From: Bisporella sp. PMI_857
Lineage: Eukaryota; Ascomycota; Leotiomycetes; Helotiales; Helotiaceae
NCBI GenBank assembly: GCA_021307315.1
Contig: JAJSPD010000001.1
Span: 1,240,001-1,304,000 of the forward strand
Direction of reading: 5' to 3'
Length of the DNA: 64,000 nucleotides
Shown: positions 35,157 through 45,891 of the stretch, piece after piece
Layout: each line of letters starts with the position of its first letter
How positions within the stretch are numbered: position 1 is the stretch's first letter
The notes under the pieces: model-generated
Seen by the model: only the letters and a program-made list of their open reading frames with translations
The model's database searches: none
Told to the model about the DNA's origin: nothing
Made by a program: the position numbers and the translations under genes

Positions 35157-35874
35157 TATATTCGAACGATGGGTACCGGTATGCAAATTTGAGGCGCTTT
35201 GTGCTTTCATATGACCTGACCGGTTTGCTCCAACATTCAACACTCCTTTTTCCCCGCTTAGCAGATCAGCTAACTAATCACGAATCTCATCGAAAATCTT
35301 CTCGCAGACATATACTTATTTAGCGGAACACTTTGCCTTAATAAGCTCGATTAAATCCTTTGTGGCATATAAAGCGTATTAGTGATTGTGTAAGTTTTGG
35401 CGTGTCTATAATATTCTCGTTAAAGTCAAGGCCATAATTATAGACCTATTCATGCAAAATATTCAATCTGATAAGATTCGAGTATTAAGAGTGATGACTA
35501 CATACAGATACCAGAAAACGAGTGACGGTTATATACATTTATACGTACAAGTATCAACATATCAGCTATATACAAACGAGCGACAGCCATATAAATTACA
35601 AGTATCACCCCCCTGAGTCCGTACAAGTACAGGTACGAGAAAACGTACACCAGCCATATAATAATCCAGAAGTGGCACAATGTCCACGTACAAGTACAAA
35701 ATGACAAACAGCAGCTAATAATTATACAGAACCAATGCACCCTCCGTACAAGTCTAAGGAAAAGATCAAGGACCAGATAAACAATGCAAGCATCAACACA
35801 CCTGCCATATACACATCTTACAAACGGCGGACTTGTCCTCGATTTCGCCGCCTTAGATGCCGTATCGCTACGCT
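35157..35874. other. Convergent intergenic region with degenerate repeats
   Basis: About 720 bp between the 3' ends of the oxidoreductase and the CAP gene. AT-rich, with the TACAAGTA-containing repeats listed separately. Confidence 0.55.
35505..35760. repeat. Degenerate minisatellite with TACAAGTA units
   Basis: TACAAGTA occurs exactly at 35546, 35597, 35622 and 35689, with a one-base variant at 35747. CAGCCATATA occurs at 35584 and 35651, and an AGAAAACG word occurs near 35514 and 35638. The words recur in similar order, so this looks like an old, diverged tandem array with a unit of roughly 50-70 bp. Confidence 0.6.
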
Positions 35875-36514
35875 TCACTTCTTCTGCGACTTCACATTGT
35901 CTTTATAGTATTGATTATTGTTTCCGCCCATGTTTCCGGGGGCGCTATATTCACAAGCAATGTAATAACCCGGAACGCCTATCACCGAAACAAATTAACA
36001 TATCTCTTTACCAGCCACCCACATACCACAGACAAACACAAGGGAGAAATCAAAGCGAAAAGAAGGGGGGAGGGAAACACGAACCATTCTTCCCATTACA
36101 AGCCACACGACCGCACCCAACCTTCGTCGTCTTGATCCAGACAACCTGCGTGAAGTGCCCCGTCTTGTCAGAAAACCCAGGCTTTCTATAATTATAGTGC
36201 CTGCGCTCGTCGCCCCAGGCGTTGACCGCATGCGTGGGGTTGGCGTAGCCCGCCGCCAGGTTCTCCCCGTACGGCCCGCCGGAATGCTTGAAGTTGCACG
36301 GCCGCACGTAGTCCGAGGCGAAGGCGGCGAGCGTGGCGTCCCATTTGAGCGCCGGCGCGGAGTGGTGCGCGCGGTAGGCGTTATGGGCTGCTAGGATGCT
36401 GGATTGGAACTTGGAGTCGTTGGTGTAGGCTTGGGAGGCGGCGCGCGGGGCGAGGAAAGGGATAGCTGTTGTGGTGGTGACGAGGAGGAATGTGGCAGGG
36501 ATGAAGAAATGCAT
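35875..36514 (-). CDS. Secreted CAP-domain (SCP/TAPS, PR-1-like) protein
   Basis: Two exons, 36514-36085 and 35978-35875, with a 106-nt intron; 177 aa. The N-terminus MHFFIPATFLLVTTTTAIP is a signal peptide. The CAP fold is clear: ILAAHNAYRAHHSAPALKWD (CAP3-like start), GPYGENLAAG, HFTQVVW (CAP1 motif) with the conserved His, and, after the intron, YYIACEYSAPGN (CAP2 motif). Cys residues in RPCNF, VGCGRVACN and IACEY fit the usual disulphides. CAP proteins bind sterols and lipids in other fungi (Pry proteins) and are found among effectors and wall proteins. Without the second exon the CAP2 motif would be missing and the read-through frame would end early. The coding part of exon 1 is GC-rich against AT-rich flanks. 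Confidence 0.88.
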
Positions 36515-38305
36515 GGTTTATTTCTGTGTTTTTTTTTTTTGGGTCTTGGACTATTGCTTTCTAAAGAATGTTGGGTAAGAATGTCACATCTTGCGGAATG
36601 GAATAGGCTGGAGGACATGGTCATATTTATACATGTTGTTCTATATATGCACCCTGATGCGTTCATGCGCTCGAGGAGCTGTTTGTAAGACAGCTGGGAA
36701 TAAGATTGCAAGCGGAAGGTTTGCGAAAATTATCACCAGAATGCATGTAGACAGGCAGGACAGCGAACGACTCTTCGGCTCTATAACGGGGCAATGATCT
36801 TCCTTTGCCATTGTATGATCTGCATCTTCACTTCATCCAAGTCATAGGATACAGTTTCATAGACGAATTCGGTTGGAGGTGTCTTGAGAAAGGTAGGATC
36901 AGCCTCCAGCACTATACTGGAACAACAATCCTCTTGATCTATCGCGTGGTATGCAAGTGGTAATGACCTGGAATTTTCCGTAGCAAAGAAGCTTGCTGTC
37001 ACCTTCCAAATAATGAATTCTAAATTTCGGTATAAGCCTTTTGTAACATTCAAGAACAGATCGACGGAACATGGCTAAGTTTCGTTCTTTTACTACGCGT
37101 ATCGATATAATCTCTTAGTTTGACATACACTTCTAATCTGCCACTCTGAGAGCTGCAGATACATCCAACTACAAGTAAAAATAATCGAGGGGGTAGAATA
37201 TTGTGCCAAAATATACATGCATCGCAATATATATACCTATTTTTAAGCACTCTTGATATTACATAGTCATTATTTGATTATCATTTTCGCGAATCAAGCA
37301 TGCACTCATGTGCAGTTCAAGCATGGAAAACTCATATTTTGATCTATTGCAAAATTTGCCAAGATGATGCATTCATGAGATCCTTTATAGCATGTCAATA
37401 TGTCATAAAGTGAGGTTCTATCATATAAAGTTTCTTGGTCTACGTCTCGTCTGAGCATAGATGTAGATCGCTCGCTTCAAAGCCTGTCCGGCAGATGACG
37501 GGTATGCACCGGGAAGGTGTCATTTAGGTCCGGGTATCTTACGGTAGTAGTTCCGATGGAGTCTTGGGGGTTCGTGGCAAACGTGGAAGCTTCGCAAGAA
37601 ACGCTTTTTTGGGCAAGACCAGACTTTTCGAAAGCATATCTGAGGACTTAAGCGAGTTTATTGAATGAGAGCTGAATATAAGCCATGGTGTTGACAGGCG
37701 CTATGATGCACTCCCTATCCTTATCTTCGCTTATTGAGCCCTGTCTGACGGGCCGATAAGATATGAGAGACGTCCGAGGCTTATTTTTGATGGATTTGGA
37801 GATATTTGTTGAGCTCTGATTGTAGCAGATGCGGGACTGGGAATAGCTTCAAGATCTACACATCTCAGCTGAGTATCTCGACGCTGTTTTCTTTGCTAAC
37901 TACTGACCAATCGAAGTGGTTCGCTTGGCAGATGTACCCAATGAAAACTAATCTTCCTGAGAATACTGGCAGTAGGTGATGGTGGTGGCGTTCCAAAACA
38001 TGAATGGCGATGGCGTCTAGGACAGCGTATCATTCGCTGTATAGAATCGGAAAACAGGTAGCCATGCTACTCCTCAACTTCTCTGGAAGTGGACTTCGTC
38101 AACCTCTTTTGGACTTGATATATTTCAATTATTTTCATTCATGATGTTCTGCGATGCTTGAAAGATAGGAACGAAGGAGGCATATGTCTCTTCAATGTAT
38201 AGGCCGCCCGCGAAATCCTGAACAAAAAGAGAGCCCAAAGTTGTGGCGTCTTCAAAGCCTTGTCAGCCAATTTGCAGCGAAGGATAACAAATATCTTCTA
38301 CCACA
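36515..38305. other. Gene-poor AT-rich region
   Basis: About 1.8 kb. Frames at 36781-37053 and 37050-37250 (minus) have no motif. A homopolymer run (T11) at about 36530-36540 lies in the leader of the CAP gene. I see no transposon features. Confidence 0.45.
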
Positions 38306-40396
38306 ATGAAGTTGAGTCGACGAGGAAATCAGAAGGCTTCGAGGTCGTACATCTATAAACCTTTGGGCATGAATGGGATCAGGCTCCTTTCCCTCATGCC
38401 TGGCCCACCGTACTCCAGGATTAAGATAAAAATATTTCATAGTAATGAAACCCGAAAGTACGAGGCTCTCTCATATGTGGTAAGCTTGCCAAATCGTTTC
38501 CCCAGCCTCATTGTTCTAGCTCTACAACTGATTCCGTGGTCTCAGTGGGGATCTACCGACGATCCTGGCACAATTTATGTTCGCAAGCGCCAGAGAAGCT
38601 ACAAGAACCTGAACGTCACCCAGAATCTTCTGGTTGCTTTAAATCATTTGAGGCACCCAACGAACTCGCGGATCTTATGGATTGATGCAATCTGTATAAA
38701 CCAAGAAGATGATGCTGAGAAGAGCATTCAAGTTGCAAGAATGGGTGAAATTTTTGCGAAAGCAGCCCAAGTTATCGTCTGGCTAGGTCCTGAAGCCGAT
38801 AACAGCTCTCTTGCAATCGAGACTCTGAGCAGGATTAGTTGCGATACACAAATGGATTATCAAAAGTGGAGAATCGGCGTCGAACCAGGTAGCTGGACCT
38901 GGGACCTGGAGCAAAACCAGAATAAATGCAGGTCAGAGCGCGCTCGATGGAACGCAATCAAGGATCTCTTGAATCGAGAATATTTCACTAGGTTATGGAT
39001 AAATCAAGAAATAAGACACGCCACTGAAGCTGTTGTGAGAGCAGGAGAATACCGGGTGCCGTGGGTCTACTTTGCGGCTGCCATACTCTGGATACATCTT
39101 CGAGCCCTATTAAGCTCACCAATATCTGATTACATAAGTCTTCAAGATATACGTCCGGCGTGTCGTATTATTATAGAGAGGGAGAAGTTCTCATCAGATA
39201 TAACCTTACTAGAACTTACGAAGACATCGCATTGTAGAGACCCTCGGGACCGCATCTATGCAATTAACAGCTTGCTCTCACCTGGGATAAGAATCCAACC
39301 AGACTATTTAAAAAGAGTAGAAGATACATACAAAGCCTTCACGCTAGGATACATCAATCGCCACAAAGATCTGGGAATCCTGGGCTTGTGCGAAATGAAA
39401 GTGTCCCCTTCCAATTTGCAACTACCTTCTTGGGTGCCAAATTTCTCAGTGCCAAACTTGACCAGTCTATTGTTTAGATATCGCTCATCTGGTCCGTCCT
39501 CTTCGGAAACAAAATACAATGAAAGTTATTCAATTCTTGATGTGCACGGAATTTTGACAGCTACGATTATAAAAGTTACCTCATCCATTCCGGATGGCAT
39601 ACAATCGTCTGAACTTCTAGCATTGATCCGCTTATGGGAGCCTCCAGGTCTTTTCACCAAAGCCTATTGGGATGGCGCTTCTCTCTTTGAGGCTTTTGTT
39701 AGCACTCTCATTGGCGGTCAAACGGAAGGAGTCATGGGTGAGGATTTTGGTGACTTTCCGAGTGTGGATGAATGCACCAGTGTTTATATGCGCCTCATGA
39801 GGGATGAGGAAAATGATGCTAGTGAAAATCTTCGAGCCAAAACGTTATTTCTCTTGCTCCTAAGAAGATGGACGTCTGGAAGAGCGTTCTTCACTACAGA
39901 TAACGGATACATCGGGCTCTGTCCTGTGGCAAGCCAACCTGGAGACCAAGTGATTGTAGCACTTGGCGCCGATAATCCGTTGATACTACGTCTGGCCAAC
40001 GGGTCAGAGCACTATCATCAAGTAGTGGGCGAATGTTACTTACATGGTATGATGCATGGTGAAGCTTTTTTGGGACGTCTCCCAGTTGGATGGGGAGTTC
40101 CAATTAAGCATGGTGTGGATGGTTCCTTCCGCCACACCTACACGCATGGTAACGCAGTGATGCAAGATGATCCCAGATTAGGGCCTCTCCCTGAAAAATG
40201 GATCTTGCGATATTCAGGAAACAGCGATCTTTCTGATGAAGATTTCTATGATGAGGAGCTCAATGCTGAAGGCGAAATACGCCTATTAGTATTCTGGGAT
40301 ACAGATACAAATGAAGGATCAAGGTTCGATCCCCGCCTTACGTCTGCTGCACTGAGGGAACGCGGCGTCTCACTCACTTATTTCCACTTGGTATAA
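38306..40396 (+). CDS. HET-domain (heterokaryon incompatibility) protein
   Basis: Two exons, 38306-38479 and 38546-40396; 674 aa. The intron 38480-38545 is 66 nt, in frame and without stop, but removing it creates the canonical HET start YEALSYVWGS, so the splice is near certain. Further HET blocks follow: LRHPTNSRILWIDAICINQ, ARMGEIFAKAAQVIVWLGPE and YFTRLWINQEI, the usual F-x-R-x-W-x-x-Q-E block with Ile in place of Val. The C-terminal part shows CRDPRDRIYAINSLL, LPSWVPNF and the late GYIGLCPVASQPGDQVIVALG region typical of this family. HET proteins trigger cell death on non-self recognition. No NACHT or repeat domain is present, so this is a stand-alone member whose partner is unknown. Confidence 0.92.
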   Translation: MKLSRRGNQKASRSYIYKPLGMNGIRLLSLMPGPPYSRIKIKIFHSNETRKYEALSYVVSLPNRFPSLIVLALQLIPWSQWGSTDDPGTIYVRKRQRSYKNLNVTQNLLVALNHLRHPTNSRILWIDAICINQEDDAEKSIQVARMGEIFAKAAQVIVWLGPEADNSSLAIETLSRISCDTQMDYQKWRIGVEPGSWTWDLEQNQNKCRSERARWNAIKDLLNREYFTRLWINQEIRHATEAVVRAGEYRVPWVYFAAAILWIHLRALLSSPISDYISLQDIRPACRIIIEREKFSSDITLLELTKTSHCRDPRDRIYAINSLLSPGIRIQPDYLKRVEDTYKAFTLGYINRHKDLGILGLCEMKVSPSNLQLPSWVPNFSVPNLTSLLFRYRSSGPSSSETKYNESYSILDVHGILTATIIKVTSSIPDGIQSSELLALIRLWEPPGLFTKAYWDGASLFEAFVSTLIGGQTEGVMGEDFGDFPSVDECTSVYMRLMRDEENDASENLRAKTLFLLLLRRWTSGRAFFTTDNGYIGLCPVASQPGDQVIVALGADNPLILRLANGSEHYHQVVGECYLHGMMHGEAFLGRLPVGWGVPIKHGVDGSFRHTYTHGNAVMQDDPRLGPLPEKWILRYSGNSDLSDEDFYDEELNAEGEIRLLVFWDTDTNEGSRFDPRLTSAALRERGVSLTYFHLV

Positions 40397-40939
40397 GGAA
40401 GTATCATGCGCCATGTGGCGCAAAGTCATGTACAGTACAGTACTTAGAACGAAGGTTGTAGCACTTGCTATTTGACAACGTGAATAGTGATATATATTAC
40501 GAATTTAGGAAGAAGGATAGACCTTTGTTTCAATCGCCTACTAAACATTTTACTCGAAATCTTTGACTTCAGAAATTGCTTCACTAAAATTGTAATTCTG
40601 ATGGAAGACGAAAATGCCCCCACACTGATCCTAAAGATAATTCGCCCAATATTTCTCAGAATAAGGGAACAATCCTAAATGCATATTACAGCACCCCCTC
40701 TAAGCTATCGGTGATGCAAGAGCCTCCCTAATACTTGATGTGGGTGAATATCAGACGCGTTAAAATATCCAACAGAAAGTGACGATTATGGATCTACCCA
40801 TCCTTGCTACAAAGCCCCACTTTCACGTCTTCCTAACACTAACGCATTACATACCAACATTTGCAAGCCGTAAAACTCTCTTTTCCATGAGCTTAACGGT
40901 TGTCTCCTACTGAGAATACCTAAGACGAGCAAAGACACA
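40397..40939. other. Intergenic, AT-rich
   Basis: 543 bp between the HET and BTB genes. Contains a CAGTACAGTACTTAG-type short direct repeat near 40433. The plus frame at 40487-40678 has no motif. Confidence 0.45.
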
Positions 40940-42058
40940 ATGGCGAGAAGGGCTAGCGTACGGGTTAAGCAAGAACCAGATGCTGGAGGACATAGAGTCG
41001 CTGCCGGGCGTGTTGAGAAACGACAGGATCCTCGAAGCTGGTATGTGGCATTTTCAGTACCTGTAGAGGTTTCTCGAAGTTTGAGAAGGCATTATTTTTT
41101 TGGTCGCCTAGTGCTTCGTGCTAAAACGTCGTCTGTTCTCTAGGGATCCTCAAAGCCCTGTCATTACGCTCTATGCTGGTCCGAATGGCGTTCCTCTCTT
41201 GATACATAAAGACCTAGCCTGCAAGGTTTCGCCGGTATTCAAAGCTGCATTGACTGGCAGGTTTACGGAGTATGTCTTCCCTCACACTGGTTTGTTCTGC
41301 GACGGGAGTGGTGAGTGGGTACCACCCAGTTGGCAGGGTAGAGCTGAGCGGTAGCTTCTTTGTCTTGCTGCTTGAGCTCCGGAGATGGTTCCGCAGCCCT
41401 TCTGCTTCTGCAGATGCTTGATACACATGTTAACTCTTTTGATTAGACACTCCACGCAAACCTATACTCTCGACGACACCAGCGAAGCTTGCTGTCGCAT
41501 GCTTGTAAAATGGAGCTATTCCCAGGATCTGGTTGTTCAACATCGAAGTCAATCTTGTATCAATTTGAACAAGGAATTAAAGGCAGAAGAAGATATGACA
41601 CTGGCTGAGCTCTATGTGCTGGCCGACAGGCTCTTGATACCAAAGCTACAAAATAGGGTGATACGGGAGATTGAGTTATTGCGAAACCGTTTCGGAATGA
41701 CCAACACAAAATGTCTAAGCTACGTTTGGGAGAATACAGCTCCAGAAAGCCCATTAAGGAAACTGCTGGTGCAGCAGTGCGCATTCAATATGCATCGGGA
41801 TCGACGTAAGTCTTCTCTCCTATCAATCACTAATTTAGTATTACCATAACTTAATCTTTTGGGCTTGTTAAAATCGATTTGATTTACTCCAGCGAGCACA
41901 TGCTAATTAGTATATTAGTGATTGAGGATGCAGACGACTTTCCAAGAGAAATGCTGCTAGAGTTGACCCTTGTCCTCATGGATTGTATCCCTAAAGAAGT
42001 CAGTGAAGAGAAAATCACCGCGAGAAAGATCGGCTTATTCGAGGTGGAGGAAACTTGA
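40940..42058 (+). CDS. BTB/POZ-domain protein
   Basis: Four exons: 40940-41040, 41144-41269, 41447-41805, 41919-42058; 241 aa. A basic N-terminus (MARRASVRVKQEP) leads into the BTB core: VITLYAGPNGVPLLIHKDLA, VSPVFKAALTGRFTE, then TYTLDDTSEACCRMLVKWSY and LAELYVLADRLLIPKLQNRV. After the domain come SYVWENTAPESPLRKLLVQQC and FPREMLLELTLVLM. This is the short fungal BTB type, which may serve as a Cul3 adaptor or dimerisation module, but no partner domain is attached. The second intron is long (177 nt). A related but different BTB gene lies at the right edge of the window. Confidence 0.82.
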
Positions 42059-42913
42059 ACCGCTTACTCCGACTTGTAAACTGCACCTCATCGGCGCTAT
42101 TATTGCTTACTCATCTAAGAGACGTTGCGGAAAAGCAACGCCTTGGGAACCAATGTATAGGACCAAGGTCTTAGATTATCAGCTATCAATGTCACCATTC
42201 GGAAAGGAAATCCGACTTGGCAGTTAACGATGCGGCACAGCAAGATTTTGCTAGCATATACATCCGTTTCTTAGGATGTTTAGCTGTTTTGGGGAAACGG
42301 GACAGAAGTCTAACAGTACTCTAATATCCCACCACATAGCTAAGCCATCTAAGAATAGACTAGCAACCAACGTACTATAGTACTTCAAATTAATCTAGAG
42401 AATTCTTCTGGAAGCTCACATGGATTAAAAAAATGCGTTTGCTACTCTAATTTTCCTGCACTAAGCCCGTCTTGTCCCGCCTCTTTTGCCATTCAATCTA
42501 AAGCGCAATATATCTCGGCACTTATCCGTATGACGAAACAACACAATGATTCCACTTGCAACTCGATATTCCGGTTGATGAGGGATATTCAATGGCTCAC
42601 AATTTTGTGGGATAAGACTTTAAGTTTGCGGGGTCAAACGGCGAAGTATCGCAGGCTGAAGACGGGATGCGACCATATTGATGGATGGATATACAGAGTC
42701 AGAACTTCATCGAACGAAGTCAGGGCTTGGGACTTTGCGGGGACCCCACTATCTTCAATTCTTAGACGATGTTCAGATGACGAAGCATAGGTAGGGAATA
42801 TATATTATAAGAACTTCCATGCCATAGAAAAGCTTCCCACTAGCTTTTCTATCCAGATTGAATCCCTAGCCACCATATCTATAACCAACACTGCTCTATA
42901 CAACCAAGACACA
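42059..42913. other. Intergenic, no gene seen
   Basis: About 850 bp. The plus frame at 42530-42790 has no recognisable motif. The last 100 bp form the promoter and leader of the secreted-protein gene. Confidence 0.45.
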
Positions 42914-43444
42914 ATGCAATACCTCGCTCTCCTCCTGGCTCTCACGTAAGCCTTTCCCTCCAGCCTCAGAACCCGCTAACAAAGAACCAGCACCTCGACC
43001 CTCGCCTACCCAGCGACGCCGAGCCAAAAATTCAGGCTCATAGTAGCAACCCCCACCCTCCCGACGCTGGTCCCGAACTACCTCTCCGCCGAGGGGAGCG
43101 TGACGTCCACCAAAAAGGACGCGGCGGTCTGCTACACCTCGGAGGAGCAGCTCTTCTGCGGCGCGGTCCCCATTGGCGCGCCGAGGGCCGCGGCCGCGTA
43201 CCCGTTCCAGCCGTACGATGGCAAGGACGCCGTCACCACGGCCATCAGCATCGAGAGGTCGAGCCAGCTACTGAGGTGGCTGCATCCGGGCGTCGGGTCG
43301 ATCCCGGGGGGGATCACGTTGCCGGTGCTGACGCCCGCGAGCTTTTGGTATAAGCTTGACGGGAGCGAGGAGGTGTGGGCGGTTTTCGAGGGCGCGCAGA
43401 CGACGGATAGCGTTATTGCTAATTTGTACGCTGAGTTTGAGTGA
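42914..43444 (+). CDS. Small secreted protein of unknown function
   Basis: Two exons, 42914-42945 and 42991-43444, split by a 45-nt intron; 161 aa. The first exon encodes most of a signal peptide (MQYLALLLALT), with a likely cut after STLAYPA. The mature part begins KFRLIVATPTLP, a start reminiscent of small secreted proteins of ascomycetes annotated as IgE-binding or wall-associated, but I cannot confirm the family. Two Cys (VCYTS, LFCGA) could form one disulphide. Later SFWYKLDGSEEVWAVFEG suggests beta strands. Codon third positions are strikingly G/C-rich, as in the oxidoreductase and CAP genes and unlike the flanking DNA. It could be a cell-wall or effector-type protein. Confidence 0.75.
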
Positions 43445-43559
43445 GTTTGTAGTCCATGGTTCAAGGTCTACGGGAAGTGGCTTGGGGAAGGAGGATCATG
43501 TGGACAAAAAAAAAGACTGTATGATGCAAAAGTATTGAAATTGGTATCTTGTTCTATAT

Positions 43560-44741
43560 CTACGAAGGAGTCTTTATCATGAAAATCTGGCAGGAGTTAG
43601 TGACGAGCTTGTATGAAGCAGAAAAGTAAATGTATTTACCTGATTCAAAGATGCTACATCCATACTCGCCAGCCGTTTCTGCGCAATGTTTCGAGAGCGC
43701 ACGGCATGTCGTCCTGTCATTATAGGTGTTGATCTTCCAGAAGTGTTGAGAGGTGTTGAGATTGCTGACGGTGTCTCTGGAGCTGAGGATTCTGTAATGT
43801 CGTTTAATGTGCGCTTACGCTTTTCCTTTAACTTTTGTTTGCTTGCTTTATCGGAATCATCCGAACTTTCCTTTTCTCGTCGAGCTTTGTTGGCTTTCTT
43901 TTCCTCTTTTCGGCGTTTCTTCTCTGCTTTCTCTAATGCTTTGTTATCGACTATATCTGCTTCAGCAGGTTCACCAGCTGTTTTTGATTTCCGCCTCCTA
44001 TCTTTCTCTTTCTTTGACTTCTTGACCTTGAAAGCAACAACCTCGGCAGGTCTATCTTCATCGTCCAGCTTCCTCTTCTTTGACTTCTTGCTCTTCTTTC
44101 TTTCTTCGGCGTCATCTTCTATTTCCACCTTCCGCTTCTTCTTCAGCTTCTCAGCCGCAGGAGGTTCCGAATCCGATGCTTCAGAGTTGGAATCATCCGA
44201 ACTTGATGAGCCCTTCTCTTCCAGCTCTCGCAACCTCTCCTTCTCCCCATCAATCAAATCCTGGATCTTATCTCCCACCAGCCATCCTCCCTTCACGAAT
44301 CTCACGCTCCCCCACTTCCTCTCACTATATATCGCCCTCTTTAAATCCTCTCTCTTCCTTTGTTCCTGCTGGATCTCCTCCTCCTCTTTACCATTCAGCC
44401 TTCCCAACAGATCTTTAAACGCATCCAACCCCGTGCACTCTCCTGCACCCACACCGCTACCAATCTTGGCCCCGAGCCCGAGATTATCGTCTTTGATAGC
44501 GACCCGAATATGGGATGCATTGGCGGCGGTATAGTGTACAGCGTGGGGAGCATTGACAGCACCCAGGTATTGTCCTTCAGACCAGCCCTGCGCGGCCATG
44601 ATCTTGTGCCCAAACGATTCTTTGTTGCCGGTCCATCTTGTATTATTAGGATCATGGGATATTTTTATGCGGCTAGAAAGTAATTAGCACGGAAAGTCAA
44701 TCCGAAAATATCTCATACTTTTTAGGGGCAGCGAGTCCCAT
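43560..44741 (-). CDS. PXR1: PinX1-related protein 1 (G-patch, rRNA/snoRNA maturation)
   Basis: Three minus-strand exons: a 23-nt first exon 44741-44719, then 44672-43640 and 43586-43560; 360 aa. It begins MGLAAPKN and continues SHDPNNTRWTGN, then the G-patch (IMAAQGWSEGQYLGA to IKDDNLGLGAKIG), TGLDAFKDLLGRLNGK and the family block RKWGSVRFVKGGWLVGDKI. The long C-terminus is the usual KKE/KKD-rich tail, and the last exon gives LNQIFMIKT, a typical PXR1 ending. Known role in yeast (Gno1/Pxr1): stimulates the Prp43 helicase in pre-rRNA and snoRNA processing in the nucleolus, and can inhibit telomerase. The tail is so biased that a 282-codon antisense frame exists; I regard that as an artefact. 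Confidence 0.93.
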
Positions 44742-45033
44742 CTTTGCGGCTTGCGAAAAGACGGTTGTAGCTCTGAAGATGTAGTTTTGTCGTGGGGAGA
44801 CAATTTGGACGGGGAGGTACAAATATTTTTAGTGGGGCGATGCTAGAATCTAGCGGGGTGGGACCCGCAATTCGCGCTTCCAGCCTTGTGTCGCCCAAAT
44901 TAGCCTCGTGCTTCCTATGCACATGTCTTCCGTTATTAGTACATATTTAGGAATAAGGCGTTCGGGGTCGTCTATTTATCTAGAACGCAAGTAAACCTGC
45001 AGTTTTCCTTCCAAAATCGAACCCGCTTCCACA
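44742..45033. promoter_or_regulatory. Shared divergent promoter, PXR1 and coiled-coil gene
   Basis: 292 bp separate two start codons that point away from each other. No element was identified with confidence. Confidence 0.6.
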
Positions 45034-45786
45034 ATGGCTCCCATCAAACCACGCAGATCAAAGGCTCCGGTTGTGATCAACACTTCCGATGAAGAAGAGC
45101 CTGACTCCCAAGAATCCAGTCTACAGATGCTTGAAACTGCTCGTGAGATGGTTGAGGCTGTGCGTCTCTCGCTCAACAGCATGAAACCAGAATTCTTTGA
45201 TCTAACCATCCATATCTTAGAGCAAAAAAAAGCGTGATCTCAAGCGAGCATCTATCGAGGATGACCAGAGGAAGCGGGTGAAGGAAATGGCCAAGAGGGT
45301 CAATGTTCTATTTGACGCTCGAAAGAGTAAGGTGTACGCATCTGGAGACTATTGCCTATGAGATTGTGCTAATGTGCTAGAAGAATCAAGGCCCAAAATG
45401 CGCAATGGGCTAGACTGGAAGCCTTGAACAAGAAACGTATCGTTCTGGAGACTCAGATTCTGGCTAGTATGAGCTCAATTGAACAGCATACTGCAAATAT
45501 CATTACAGAGATGGACGCAATGCTCCAAGGCCGTATTGAAGATACCCAAGGAGGTTTGCACGTCCAAGGAGATTCCACGCTTGAGTAAGTCCTTGATAAA
45601 CTTTAAGTTCATGGCCTCTAACCGGCAAGAAAGAGGAACAACATTGAAGGACTGAATGACTGTGACGAAAGACGGAATGATTTTACGGAAATATTTGCCG
45701 AAAGCTTACCTATCACTTACTGCTGTGCATCGCGTTACGATATAATGGAAGATACCCATTGGGCTTATATTGCACTGCAGTGTTAG
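45034..45786 (+). CDS. Coiled-coil orphan protein, about 199 aa
   Basis: Four exons: 45034-45159, 45221-45333, 45381-45584, 45630-45786. The raw frame seems to break at an eight-A run near 45230, but an intron 45160-45220 with a CTAAC branch point removes the problem and restores SKKKRDLKRASIEDD. The protein starts with a basic, acidic-patch N-terminus (KPRRSKAPVVINTSDEEEP), then a long helical coiled coil (KRVKEMAKRVNVLFDARKSK, WARLEALNKKRIVLETQI, SIEQHTANIITEMDAMLQ). This shape resembles small chromosome-, kinetochore- or spindle-associated subunits, but I do not recognise it. The last exon (to 45786) is less certain because alternative acceptors exist. Divergent partner of PXR1. Confidence 0.65.
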
Positions 45787-45891
45787 CTGATATAATACAT
45801 ACCCCTCGTTACCCCAATGATTCATTCATCCCAGTTGATCCCATAGCCTTATGCCGTGCCTAGCAAACGCCAGTGATGCCAAATCTATGCA

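Noticed and set aside
34152..35243. 363-codon open frame on the minus strand opposite the MocA oxidoreductase
   Set aside because: It is the antisense of a GC-rich gene and consists of His/Arg/Pro-rich low-complexity sequence. The plus strand has a full known domain set.
40321..40335. GGTTCGATCCC word resembling a tRNA B box
   Set aside because: It lies inside the HET coding sequence and no cloverleaf arms or A box are found at the right distance.
43686..44534. 282-codon plus-strand frame opposite PXR1
   Set aside because: It is Ser/Phe-rich, the complement of the Lys/Glu codons of the PXR1 tail, so it is an artefact of codon bias.
45221..45240. Frameshift at an eight-A run in the coiled-coil gene
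   Set aside because: An intron at 45160-45220 with a CTAAC branch point places the downstream frame correctly; no frameshift is needed.
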